From the NCBI RefSeq assembly GCF_002287065.1, contig NZ_NSJZ01000018.1, positions 1 through 52,654 of the forward strand: a stretch of DNA of 52,654 bases. The letters run 5' to 3'. The position numbers and the translations under genes are program-made. Positions 33,942-42,328 of this stretch are shown here, piece after piece. Numbering within the stretch: the first letter of the stretch is position 1; every line of letters begins with the position of its first letter. Below the pieces are notes generated by a model that was given only the letters and a program-made list of their open reading frames with translations, was not told the origin of the DNA and made no database searches. This stretch comes from Paracoccus salipaludis. GTDB taxonomy: Bacteria > Pseudomonadota > Alphaproteobacteria > Rhodobacterales > Rhodobacteraceae.

Positions 33942-35717
33942 ATGTGCGGCATTTGCGGCGAGATCTTCTTCTCCGACAACAAGGCGTCGGAGCGCCGCCT
34001 GCAGGCCATGACCGAGACGATGGCCCGGCGGGGGCCGGACGGGTCGGGGATCTTCGTTCGCGGCCCCGTGGGCTTCGGGCACCGCCGCCTCATGGTGATC
34101 GACCCGACAGAGGCCGGGGCCCAACCCTTCGTGATCGGGGAGCTTGGGCTGTCGCTGGTGTTCAACGGCTGCATCTACAACTATCCGCAGTTGCGGCGGG
34201 AACTGCAGGAACTGGGCCACAGCTTCCGTTCCACCTCGGACACCGAGGTCATCCTGCGGGCCTGGTCGCAATGGGGTCCGGCCACGGTCGATCGGCTGAT
34301 CGGCATGTTCGCCTTTGCCGTGCATGACTGGAAAAGCGGGTCCGTGACGCTGGTGCGCGACCGTTTCGGGATCAAGCCGCTTTATTACGCTGAAGTGCCG
34401 GGGGGCCTGCGCTTCGCCTCGACGCTGCGGGCGCTGCTGGCGGCGGGCGACGTGGACCGCAGCATCGACCGCGTCGCCCTGCATCACTACATGACCTGGC
34501 ACGCCGTGGTTCCGGCGCCCCGGACGATCCTGGCGGGGGTGCGCAAGCTGCCTGCCGCGACGATCCGCACCTACGAGGCGGATGGCCGGCACAGCGACCG
34601 CGTCTTCTGGCAGCCCGACTTCACCCGCTCGGCCGAGGACGAGGCCCGCCCGGCAGAGGAATGGCGCGACATGGTGCTGGAGGCGCTGCGGGTGTCCGTG
34701 CGCCGGCGGATGGTGTCGGACGTGCCGGTGGGCGTGCTGCTGTCGGGGGGCGTGGACAGTTCGCTGATCGTCGGGCTTCTGGCCGAGGAAGGGCAGCGCA
34801 ACCTTGCCACCTATTCCATCGGTTTCGAGGAGGCGAAGGGCGAGAAGGGCGACGAGTTCGTCTATTCCGACCTGATCGCAAGGCACTACGGCACCAATCA
34901 CCACAAGATCTTCATCCCCAGCGAGGAGATGCGCGAGAACCTGCCCGGCGCCATCGGGGCCATGTCCGAGCCGATGGTGTCTTATGACAACATCGGGTTC
35001 TATCTGCTGTCGCGCGAGGTCTCGAAGACGATCAAGGTGGTGCAGTCGGGACAGGGCGCGGACGAGGTCTTCGGCGGCTACGACTGGTATCCGCCGCTTG
35101 CGGGGTCCTCGGACCCGGTGGCGGACTATGCCGCCGCCTTCTTCGACCGCTCGCACCAGCGGCTGTCGATGCAACTGTCGCCCGACTACATGGCCGACCG
35201 GGACGAGAGCCTGGGTTTCGTGCAGGCGCATTTCGCGCAAGCCGGTGCCGATGATCCCGTCGACAAGGCCCTGCGCCTCGATACCAACGTGATGCTGGTG
35301 GACGACCCGGTGAAGCGGGTGGACAACATGACCATGTCCTGGGGCCTCGAGGCGCGGGTGCCCTTCCTCGACCACGAGCTGGTGGAACTGGCGGGCCGCA
35401 TTCCCGCCTGGCACAAGCTGGCGCAGGGTGGCAAGGGCGTCCTGAAAGAAGCGGCGCGGCTTGTCATCCCCTCCGAGGTGATCGACCGGCCCAAGGGCTA
35501 TTTCCCGGTGCCCGCGCTGAAATACATCGAGGGGCCGTATCTCGACATGGTGCGCGACGCCCTGACCGCGCCCGCCGCACGCGAGCGCGGGATCTTCCGC
35601 GAGGATTGGCTGGAGCAGCTGTTCGCCGCGCCCGCCGATCACATCACCCGGCTGCGCGGCTCGGAACTGTGGCAGGCGGCGGTGCTGGAGATGTGGCTGC
35701 AGGACATCGGGGCCTGA
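33942..35717 (+). CDS. asnO: N-acetylglutaminylglutamine amidotransferase (asparagine-synthase-like)
   Basis: A 591-residue class II amidotransferase. The mature-type N terminus MCGICGEIFF puts nucleophile Cys2 in place. The glutaminase domain contains RRGPDGSG, GHRRLMVID and VFNGCIYNY; the synthetase domain contains the PP-loop GVLLSGGVDSSLIV and QGADEVFGGYDWY. It ends in the DRPKGYFPVP segment seen in the NAGGN branch. It amidates the C-terminal carboxyl to complete NAGGN, made under osmotic stress in Sinorhizobium and Pseudomonas. AAGGA precedes the ATG. The gene is followed after three bases by its partner peptidase. Confidence 0.9.
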   Translation: MCGICGEIFFSDNKASERRLQAMTETMARRGPDGSGIFVRGPVGFGHRRLMVIDPTEAGAQPFVIGELGLSLVFNGCIYNYPQLRRELQELGHSFRSTSDTEVILRAWSQWGPATVDRLIGMFAFAVHDWKSGSVTLVRDRFGIKPLYYAEVPGGLRFASTLRALLAAGDVDRSIDRVALHHYMTWHAVVPAPRTILAGVRKLPAATIRTYEADGRHSDRVFWQPDFTRSAEDEARPAEEWRDMVLEALRVSVRRRMVSDVPVGVLLSGGVDSSLIVGLLAEEGQRNLATYSIGFEEAKGEKGDEFVYSDLIARHYGTNHHKIFIPSEEMRENLPGAIGAMSEPMVSYDNIGFYLLSREVSKTIKVVQSGQGADEVFGGYDWYPPLAGSSDPVADYAAAFFDRSHQRLSMQLSPDYMADRDESLGFVQAHFAQAGADDPVDKALRLDTNVMLVDDPVKRVDNMTMSWGLEARVPFLDHELVELAGRIPAWHKLAQGGKGVLKEAARLVIPSEVIDRPKGYFPVPALKYIEGPYLDMVRDALTAPAARERGIFREDWLEQLFAAPADHITRLRGSELWQAAVLEMWLQDIGA

Positions 35718-35720
35718 GCG

Positions 35721-36893
35721 ATGACCGAGGCAACACCGCGGCTGGCCATCGACATCGACTATCTTGGGGCGCAGCTTGCCGCGCTTCTGCAGATACCAAG
35801 CCCTACCGGCTATACCGACAGCGTGGTGCGCCATGTCTGCCACGAACTGGAATCGCTGGGCTTCGACTACGTCCTGACACGGCGCGGGGCAATCCGCGCC
35901 CACATGAAGGGAGCGCAGCCGAAGGGCGCACGGGCCATCGTGGGCCATGTCGATACGCTGGGTGCACAGGTGAAGGCGCTCAAGGCCAACGGGCGCCTTG
36001 AACTGGTCCCCATTGGTTCATGGTCGGCTCGCTTCGCCGAGGGGGCACGCACGACCATCTTCTGCGAGCGCGGCACCTACCGGGGAACGATCCTGCCCCT
36101 GAAGGCTTCGGGCCACACCTATGCCGACGAAATCGACACCCAGCCCACCGGCTGGCCCCATGTGGAACTGCGCGTCGATGCCCGTGCCCAGACACACGAT
36201 GACCTCGTTCGGCTGGGAATCGACGTGGGGGATATCGTGGCCATCGACCCGCAGCCGGAGTTCCTCGGGAACGGCTTCATCGTGTCGCGGCACCTGGACA
36301 ACAAGGCGGGCGTGGCGCTGATGCTGGCCGCGCTGAAGGCGATGAAGGACGGGCCTGAGCCGCCGGTGGACGTCTACTGGCTGTTCACCATTTCGGAAGA
36401 GGTGGGCCATGGCGCCGCGTCGATCCTTCTGCCGGACGTGGCTTCGATGGTGGCGGTGGACAATGGCACTTCGGCGCCGGGGCAGAATTCGTCGGAATTC
36501 GGCGTCACGATCTCCATGGCCGACATGACGGGTCCGTTCGATTACCACCTGACGCAGAAGCTGGTGAACCTGTGCCGGGCAAACGACATCCGCTTTCGCA
36601 AGGACATCTTCCGCTATTACCGCTCGGACAGCGCCTCGGCAATCGAGGCGGGCGCGGATGTGCGGACCGCGCTTGTCACCTTTGGCATCGATGCGAGCCA
36701 CGGATATGAGCGGATCCACATGCATTCTCTGCGGTCAGTTGCGGAACTGCTGACAGCCTATGCCCTGAGCGAGGTAGAGATCACCCGGGATTTCGAGCCT
36801 GTCGGCCCGTTGGAGGGATTTACAAAGCAATCCTCAGAACCGGCAGGTCAGGCGTTGACGGCCCACAAGCCGCCGCCGCCCCGCAAGCGATAG
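35721..36893 (+). CDS. M42-family peptidase of the NAGGN osmolyte system
   Basis: A 390-residue metallopeptidase. Metal ligands can be placed in IVGHVDTLGA (His-Asp), SRHLDNKAGVAL (Asp), FTISEEVGHGA (Glu pair) and late ASHGYERIHMHS (His). The family clans with M42 aminopeptidases, and this branch occurs almost only with NAGGN synthesis genes, presumably for turnover of the dipeptide osmolyte. The ATG lies three bases after the amidotransferase stop, giving a two-gene operon. The Pro-rich tail AHKPPPPRKR is unusual and may be frayed. Confidence 0.87.
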   Translation: MTEATPRLAIDIDYLGAQLAALLQIPSPTGYTDSVVRHVCHELESLGFDYVLTRRGAIRAHMKGAQPKGARAIVGHVDTLGAQVKALKANGRLELVPIGSWSARFAEGARTTIFCERGTYRGTILPLKASGHTYADEIDTQPTGWPHVELRVDARAQTHDDLVRLGIDVGDIVAIDPQPEFLGNGFIVSRHLDNKAGVALMLAALKAMKDGPEPPVDVYWLFTISEEVGHGAASILLPDVASMVAVDNGTSAPGQNSSEFGVTISMADMTGPFDYHLTQKLVNLCRANDIRFRKDIFRYYRSDSASAIEAGADVRTALVTFGIDASHGYERIHMHSLRSVAELLTAYALSEVEITRDFEPVGPLEGFTKQSSEPAGQALTAHKPPPPRKR

Positions 36894-36938
36894 GTGTATG
36901 GTCCCGCGAAGCAGTATCCCGCTGCGCGTGGGGACTTC

Positions 36939-36981
36939 GAGAAAGGTTTCTTGGTCGCGGCCCCTGGGGCGGACCTTTCTC
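36939..36981. terminator. Hairpin between convergent operons
   Basis: GAGAAAGGT (36939-36947) and ACCTTTCTC (36973-36981) pair perfectly around a 25-base loop that can itself fold through GCCCC and GGGGC. It lies in the 102-base gap between the convergent M42 peptidase and the oxidase operon. Probable shared terminator; no strong T run. Confidence 0.45.
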
Positions 36982-36995
36982 TTGCTCCGCCCGCC

Positions 36996-37316
36996 TCACA
37001 GGCAGAGCGAGGTGGTCGCCACCGGCATGAGGCTCCACACCGTGGCGACCAACGCGACGCAGCCCAGGATCGTGGCGAGCCGCTGCACCCAAGGGTGGGG
37101 CGAGGCAAAGCGCCGGCTGCGCAGCGCTACCAGCAGGGCGACCTGCAGCGCGATGGCGGCGACCCAGGTCGCGACCAGCGCGCCGCGTCCTTGGCCGAGG
37201 CTCAGCCCCGCGCCACGCCACAGGTCCGAGCAGATGACGCCCTCGAGCCCGTAGACCGCGCTGAAGGCGGCGATCCAGACGGTGATGGGGACCGAGATGC
37301 GCAGGATGTCGGTCAT
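36996..37316 (-). CDS. Small membrane protein of the oxidase operon
   Basis: A 106-residue protein with three predicted helices (ISVPITVWIAAFSAVYGLEG; LVATWVAAIALQVALLVAL; LATILGCVALVATVWSLM). No family is recognised. Its ATG at 37316 overlaps the stop of the fused subunit I+III gene (ATGA), and it ends the operon. By position and size it could be a small accessory subunit of the oxidase, comparable to subunit IV of other heme-copper oxidases, but sequence similarity is not visible. Confidence 0.65.
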   Translation of the reverse strand: MTDILRISVPITVWIAAFSAVYGLEGVICSDLWRGAGLSLGQGRGALVATWVAAIALQVALLVALRSRRFASPHPWVQRLATILGCVALVATVWSLMPVATTSLCL

Positions 37317-39811
37317 GGCAGCACTCCCGGCAGCCAGGCCGCGCCAAGGCCCAGGGCCGCGGTCAGCACGGCATAGTCGATCCAGAGCCGCACCACGCGC
37401 GCATCGCCGAAGCGCCGGGCCGAGACATAGCCCGTGCCGATGCGGCACAGCAGGAACAGCACCATCAGCCCCGCCAGACCGGCGTGGAAGATGACATAGC
37501 CTGCGATCACCCACAGCGTCGCGTCATAGGCATGGGCGTTGTAGGTCGTCCCGGCGAACACCGTCGCGGCGGCGGCCCCCAAGGCGGCAAGCCCTGCAAG
37601 GCTGGCCAGCAGGCCCCTCCAGGGCGCGCCGTCCTCGCGGATCGCGCGGTCGCCCAGGCGGATGCCGCTGCTGGCAAGCGCCACCCCGGCAAGCGCCAGG
37701 ACCGGTCCCAGGATGCCGGGCTGCAGGATCCGGGGCGGCGGCCAGTTCGGGGCAACCGTCCACAGGAAGGCATAGCCGAACAGCAGCGAGCCGAACAGCA
37801 CCGAGTCCGCCAGCAGCAGGAACAGCGACCCCCACCAGCCGGGCTTATAGGCGACCTCGGTATGAGGGGGCAGGGACACACCCCGGCCGGCGTCCAGCAG
37901 CCCCTCGTCCCGGCGCGAGCCGTTCGCCCAGGCCCAGACAAGTGCCAGCACCGTCACCCCTGCGGCCGCGATGAACATGAGCCAGTACCATTTGAACACC
38001 GGCGCCATGAACATGACGCTGGTGACGACGGCCATCACGAAGGGCACGATCGTGTTCTTGGGGAACACCGAGATGAACTCGGGCTCGCCGCGCGAAATGC
38101 TGACCGCCAGCGTCTCGCGCCGGTTGCGGTCGGGCCAGGCCAGGAAGCCCTCGCCGCGGGCGATCTGCACCGGCAGGTCGGGATTGTCGTGCAGCGGATA
38201 GCGGCTGCTGATGACCGGGATCGAGGCGACGTTGTAGGAGGGGCCGGGGATCGGCGTCGCCCATTCCAGCGTCCCCGCCTTCCACGGGTTGCGGGGGCCG
38301 CGCACCGCGACAAAGGCGTTCACCGCCACGTCCAGGATCACCAGACCGAAGCCGATCGCCAGGACGAAGCCGCTGATCGAGGCGAGCAGGTTGATGGACT
38401 CCCACCCCGACCCTGCCTCGACGGTGTCGATCCGCCGCCGCATCCCCAGAAGGCCCGCCCAGTGCAGCAGCAGAAAGGTTCCGTGGAACCCCACCATGAC
38501 CAGCCAGAAGGCGGTCTCGCCCATGCGGAAGAAGCGCTTGCGCCCGGTCAGGACCGGCATCCAGTAATAGATGCCGGCGATCATCGGGAAAACATAGCCG
38601 CCGATCAGGACGTAATGCAGGTGCGCGACGACGAAATAGCTGTCATGCGCCTGCCAGTCGAAGGGCACCATGGCCACCATGACCCCGGTCAGCCCGCCCA
38701 TCACGAAGGTGACGAAGAAGCCGAGGATCCACAGCATCGGCAGGTGCATCTCGGGGCGGCCCTTCCACAGCGTGCCGATCCAGGCGAAGATCTGCACGCC
38801 CGTGGGCACCGCGACCAGCGTCGAGACCGCCGAGAAGAAGGCCAGCCCCATGTGCGGGATGCCGGTGGTGAACATGTGGTGGACCCACAGCCCGAAGCTG
38901 AGGACCGCCAGCGAGATCGCCGCCGCCACCACCCAGCCATAGCCCAGCAGCGTGGTGCGCGCCATGACGGGAAGGACCATCGAGATCACGCCCGCGGCGG
39001 GCAGGAAGATGATGTAGACCTCGGGGTGGCCGAACAGCCAGAACAGGTGCTGCCACAGCAGGCTGTCGCCGCCGTGCTCGGCCTGGAAGAAGGGCATGTC
39101 GAAGGCCCGCTCCAGCTCCAGGATCAGCGAGCCGAGGATCATCGGCGGGAAGGCGGTCAGGATCATCACCGCCACGACCAGCATGTACCAGGCGAAGATC
39201 GGCAGCTTGTCCAGCGACATGCCGACGGCGCGATAGCGCAGCACGGTGACGACGACCTCGACCGCGGCGCCGATGGCCGAGATCTCGATGAAGCTGATCC
39301 CCAGAAGCCAGATGTCGGTGTTGATGCCGGAAGAATAGGCGCTGGAGGACAGCGGCGGATACATGAACCAGCCCCCATCGGGCGCGACCCCCGCCACAAG
39401 GGCGACGATCATGATCGTGCTGCCGATCATGTAGCACCAGAAGCCGTAGGAACTGAGGCGCGGGAAGGCCAGGTCGCGCGTCCCCAGCATCCCCGGCAGC
39501 AGGAAGACGGTCAGCGCCTCGAAGAAGGGGATGGCGAACAGGAACATCATGATGGTCCCGTGCATCGTGAAGATCTGGTTGTAGATCTCGGGACCCATGA
39601 AGGCGGACCGAGGCGAGGCCAACTGCGCGCGGATCAGCATGGCGAGAATGCCGCCGGCCAGGAACATGCCGGTTGCGCCCAGGATGAACATGTTGCCGAT
39701 GGTGTTGTTGTTGACCGTGGTGAGCACGCCCTTCCAGCCGGGATCGTTCCGCCAGATCGGATACAGCGCCTTGTGCAGGCGCAGCGCGGTCATGCGTTTC
39801 TTCTCGGTCAC
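37313..39811 (-). CDS. Heme-copper oxidase, fused subunits I and III
   Basis: 832 residues. The subunit I part (about 1-530) has His84 (FTMHGTIM, low-spin heme), Cu-B ligands His262 with the Tyr266 cross-link partner in GHPEVYIIFL, His311-His312 (VHHMFTTG), and heme ligands in AHDSYFVVAHLHYV. HPEVY and Asp113 in GTRDLAFPR give the D-channel features of A1-type oxidases. The K-channel Lys is replaced: the usual PTG-K-IF motif reads PTGVQIFAW. Residues corresponding to the bo3 quinol site (Arg71, Asp75, His98) also differ (MFLAGGIL; PEIYNQ). The subunit III part (about 650-832) begins WWGSLFLLLADSVLFGSLLF. The gene overlaps subunit II and the small membrane gene by ATGA. It is a terminal-oxidase-like enzyme with uncertain electron donor. 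Confidence 0.88.
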   Translation of the reverse strand: MTEKKRMTALRLHKALYPIWRNDPGWKGVLTTVNNNTIGNMFILGATGMFLAGGILAMLIRAQLASPRSAFMGPEIYNQIFTMHGTIMMFLFAIPFFEALTVFLLPGMLGTRDLAFPRLSSYGFWCYMIGSTIMIVALVAGVAPDGGWFMYPPLSSSAYSSGINTDIWLLGISFIEISAIGAAVEVVVTVLRYRAVGMSLDKLPIFAWYMLVVAVMILTAFPPMILGSLILELERAFDMPFFQAEHGGDSLLWQHLFWLFGHPEVYIIFLPAAGVISMVLPVMARTTLLGYGWVVAAAISLAVLSFGLWVHHMFTTGIPHMGLAFFSAVSTLVAVPTGVQIFAWIGTLWKGRPEMHLPMLWILGFFVTFVMGGLTGVMVAMVPFDWQAHDSYFVVAHLHYVLIGGYVFPMIAGIYYWMPVLTGRKRFFRMGETAFWLVMVGFHGTFLLLHWAGLLGMRRRIDTVEAGSGWESINLLASISGFVLAIGFGLVILDVAVNAFVAVRGPRNPWKAGTLEWATPIPGPSYNVASIPVISSRYPLHDNPDLPVQIARGEGFLAWPDRNRRETLAVSISRGEPEFISVFPKNTIVPFVMAVVTSVMFMAPVFKWYWLMFIAAAGVTVLALVWAWANGSRRDEGLLDAGRGVSLPPHTEVAYKPGWWGSLFLLLADSVLFGSLLFGYAFLWTVAPNWPPPRILQPGILGPVLALAGVALASSGIRLGDRAIREDGAPWRGLLASLAGLAALGAAAATVFAGTTYNAHAYDATLWVIAGYVIFHAGLAGLMVLFLLCRIGTGYVSARRFGDARVVRLWIDYAVLTAALGLGAAWLPGVLP

Positions 39812-40482
39812 GGCAACTCCTCGGCCAGAAATGCATCCCAGGCGGCAGCGTCATGGGCAATCACGGTGAAGCCGTGGCTGCGGTAGCCCGCGCCGCTGAA
39901 CTCGGCGCTGACGCCGGCGTATTCGCCCGGCTCCCACGCCTCAAGGCGCAGGACGTTCACATGGCCTGGGATCGCGTCGAGCTTGCCCGCCAGCCGCGGC
40001 ACCCAGAAGCTGTGGATCACGTCGGTGCTGGTAATCCTGACATCGACGGGGCGGCCTGCAGGGATGTGCAGCACATCCTCGGTCACGCGGCCCGGCTGGT
40101 CGGGATAGGAAAAGCGCCAGGCCCATTGCCGCCCCTCGGCCTCGACCGTGACGATGTCGGGGCCGGGGCGGGGCAGCAGCCGCTCTCCGATCAACAGCCC
40201 CCAGGCGGTCAGGGCGGCCAGCACCGTCATCGTAAAGCCAAGGCCCAGCCCCTTGATCCAGACCGTCTCGCGCCGCTTGTCCGCGGTCTCGCCCGAAGGC
40301 CCCTCGTCCCGGCGGAAGGCCAGCGCCAGCAGGACCACGACCAGCAGGAAGATCGCCGCTGCGCCACCCAGCATGACCCACCAGAGGGTGGCGATGATGT
40401 CGGCCGCGGGACCGGCCGGATGGACGGCGGACAGCCGCTCCTCGCAACCGGCGAGCACAAGGGGCGTTGACCCCCCGACCAT
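39808..40482 (-). CDS. Heme-copper oxidase subunit II without a Cu-A site
   Basis: A 224-residue subunit II: two membrane helices (LWWVMLGGAAAIFLLVVVLL; GFTMTVLAALTAWGLLIGE) and a cupredoxin domain (QWAWRFSYP; VIHSFWVPRLAGKLDAIPG). In Cu-A subunits the last loop carries Cys-x-Glu-x-Cys-x3-His-x2-Met. Here it reads VSAEFSGAGYRSHGF, so Ser192, Ser196, Tyr200 and His203 replace the ligands; only His157 and Glu194 remain. Such loss is known in quinol oxidases. The N terminus has a lipobox-like VLAGC at residues 9-13 but almost no charged n-region; the true start may lie slightly upstream, inside the divergent DUF2231 gene. The ATG at 40482 is 21 bases from that gene's ATG. Confidence 0.85.
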   Translation of the reverse strand: MVGGSTPLVLAGCEERLSAVHPAGPAADIIATLWWVMLGGAAAIFLLVVVLLALAFRRDEGPSGETADKRRETVWIKGLGLGFTMTVLAALTAWGLLIGERLLPRPGPDIVTVEAEGRQWAWRFSYPDQPGRVTEDVLHIPAGRPVDVRITSTDVIHSFWVPRLAGKLDAIPGHVNVLRLEAWEPGEYAGVSAEFSGAGYRSHGFTVIAHDAAAWDAFLAEELP

Positions 40483-40503
40483 GATCCTGAGGGGAAGGCG
40501 CCG

Positions 40504-41121
40504 ATGGCCAAGGACAAGAACGAGACGCAGGACGACCAACCGCAGCAGGAAGGCCAGGCGCAAAACAAGGGCGACGACGCGGCGCCCGGCGTCGATCAGG
40601 GCGGAAAGCAGGGCCACGGCAAGGAGCAGGAGGGCCCTTACGAGGACCCGATCGCCGACCTGCCCGGCTTTCACCAGACATCCTCCACCATCGCGATCGC
40701 GGGCCATCCGCTTCATGCGATGAGCGTGGCCTTTCCCATCGCGCTGACCTTCTGCACCTTCGGCGCCGACCTGTTCTACTGGTGGACGGGCGACAGCTTC
40801 TGGGCGCGGGCGGCACTGTGGGCGGCGGGCATGGCCTTCCTGATCGGCGTGGCCGCGGCCTTCACGGGCACGCTGGAGCTGCTGTTCGTGCCCGGCATCC
40901 GGGCGCGGGCCGCGGCCTGGACCCATGCCGGGATCGCGGTCGTGCTGCTGTCGATCCTGGGCGCGAACTGGGGCTATCGGCTTTACGGCTACGAGGAGGC
41001 GGTGCTGCCCTACGGCATCCTGCTGTCGGGCTTCAGCGTTTTCATGGTGGGCGCGACCGGGTGGCATGGCGGCAAGCTCGTCTTCGACTACCATCTGGGC
41101 ACGTCCGAAACCGGCAGCTGA
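40504..41121 (+). CDS. DUF2231 membrane protein
   Basis: 205 residues: a hydrophilic, Gln/Lys-rich N terminus of about 55 residues, then GHPLHAMSVAFPIALTFCTF, the DUF2231 signature with its conserved HPxH, and three more helices (ALWAAGMAFLIGVAAAFTG; THAGIAVVLLSILGANWG; YGILLSGFSVFMVGATGWHG). The conserved His residues in membrane helices suggest heme or metal contact, but the family has no assigned function. The gene is antisense to the surrounding oxidase operon: its ATG is 21 bases from the subunit II start, and its 3' end overlaps the copD-like gene by 34 bases. Members often occur beside such oxidase genes. Confidence 0.82.
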   Translation: MAKDKNETQDDQPQQEGQAQNKGDDAAPGVDQGGKQGHGKEQEGPYEDPIADLPGFHQTSSTIAIAGHPLHAMSVAFPIALTFCTFGADLFYWWTGDSFWARAALWAAGMAFLIGVAAAFTGTLELLFVPGIRARAAAWTHAGIAVVLLSILGANWGYRLYGYEEAVLPYGILLSGFSVFMVGATGWHGGKLVFDYHLGTSETGS

Positions 41122-41603
41122 CGGCCGCGGGGCTCGGTCAGCCAGCCGGGCAGGGGGATTTCCCCCAGCTCGGGTTTCAGCAGGACCAGCGTCAGGATGG
41201 TCAGGACGGGCACCAGCAGAAGCAGCAGCGGCAGGCGCGGTCCCGGCGGCTCGTGCCGGCCGTCGGTTTCGCCGACCTTGACGATGTGGTGGCCGATCCA
41301 GGCGTGAAAGCCGATCAGCAGCGCCACGAAGACCAGCTTGGCGAACATCCAGGGGACGAACACCTCGCGCAGGAAGATCAGCCAGGTGCCGGCGACGATG
41401 GCCGTCACCGCCGCGGGCGTGATGACCCAGACATAGCTGATGTGCGAGGCCAGCCGGATCCGGGTGAAGTCGGCCTGCCCGATGGCCGGGTCATGGCGCG
41501 CCAGCATGACCGGCAGGCCGAACAGGCCGCCGACCCACAGCGCCAGCGCGATGACGTGCAGGGCCTTGAGGTGGGGGATGACCGGCTCGAGCCACCCGAT
41601 CAT
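41088..41603 (-). CDS. CopD-family membrane protein
   Basis: A 171-residue protein with about four to five helices. HLKALHVIALALWVGGLFG carries the paired His of CopD/YcdB-like domains, and KLVFVALLIGFHAWIGHHIV carries three further His. CopD-like proteins act in copper import across the inner membrane or bind heme. The ATG at 41603 overlaps the ctaG stop (ATGA), while its 3' end overlaps the opposite DUF2231 gene. In this cluster a role in copper delivery to the Cu-B centre is plausible. Confidence 0.75.
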   Translation of the reverse strand: MIGWLEPVIPHLKALHVIALALWVGGLFGLPVMLARHDPAIGQADFTRIRLASHISYVWVITPAAVTAIVAGTWLIFLREVFVPWMFAKLVFVALLIGFHAWIGHHIVKVGETDGRHEPPGPRLPLLLLLVPVLTILTLVLLKPELGEIPLPGWLTEPRGRQLPVSDVPRW

Positions 41604-42328
41604 GCCGGCCGCCCCTGCAGCCGTCGCCAGGCCCGCAGCGCCACCAGCGCGCCGAAAGCGGCATAGGGGATGCCCGCCGGCACCCACATGATGATCCCGC
41701 CCAGCTGCTGGTCCGAAAGCGGCGTGAACCCCCAGGACAGCGGCGCCCACTGGTGGATCGCATACAGCGGATCGGGCGCAAAGGTCAGCAGCGCCCCCAG
41801 CAGGCCCATCTGCATGTAGGCCCCCAGGATCGCCAGCCCCGCCTGCCCGGTCGGCTGCCCGGGCGCCAGCACCGCCCGCCAGAAGGCGGTGGCGGTCCCC
41901 AGCAGCGTCACCTGCATGACCCAGTAAAGGCCCATGTTCGCCATCGCCGCGTCATAGGCCTGCGGCAGATGCCAGGCCCACAGCACCGCCGTGGCGATCA
42001 GGAACAGCGGCGTGGCCCCTCGCGGCACCTTTGCCGGCAAGGCGAGCGCGATCAGCGGCGCGGCGAGCGCCACCAGCAGCAGGTGATGGACCACCCGCGC
42101 CGAAAACAGCGCCGCCGACAGCGCACAAAGCGGCGAGACAAAGGCCGCGGCCAGCGCCGCGACCGCCGCCAGCCCCGCCCATGAGCGGCCGATCCCCAGC
42201 GCCAGCGCGGCCAGCGCCGCAAGCAGCAGCGGATCGAGGTTCCAGCGCCCCCAGATCGCGCCCGGATCGGGGGCCGGTCCGCAGTAGAGCCCCGCGAGGC
42301 TGCCCGCGATCAGCGCGTCGGGGATCAT
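41600..42328 (-). CDS. ctaG: CtaG-type oxidase assembly protein (caa3_CtaG family)
   Basis: A 242-residue membrane protein with about seven helices. The signatures of the caa3-type CtaG family are present: FSARVVHHLLLVALAAPLIA with a His pair, LWAWHLPQAYDAAM and DQQLGGIIMWVPAGIPY. This CtaG is unrelated to the Cox11-type CtaG; it helps assemble the copper centre of caa3-like oxidases in Bacillus. The gene overlaps both the FdhF-like gene and the CopD-like gene by four bases. Confidence 0.85.
   Translation of the reverse strand: MIPDALIAGSLAGLYCGPAPDPGAIWGRWNLDPLLLAALAALALGIGRSWAGLAAVAALAAAFVSPLCALSAALFSARVVHHLLLVALAAPLIALALPAKVPRGATPLFLIATAVLWAWHLPQAYDAAMANMGLYWVMQVTLLGTATAFWRAVLAPGQPTGQAGLAILGAYMQMGLLGALLTFAPDPLYAIHQWAPLSWGFTPLSDQQLGGIIMWVPAGIPYAAFGALVALRAWRRLQGRPA

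Noticed and set aside
37484..39886. 800-codon open frame on the plus strand antisense to the fused oxidase gene
   Set aside because: Its composition is rich in Arg, His, Gln and Asp with no hydrophobic pattern or domain. It is a GC-driven shadow of the minus-strand oxidase gene.
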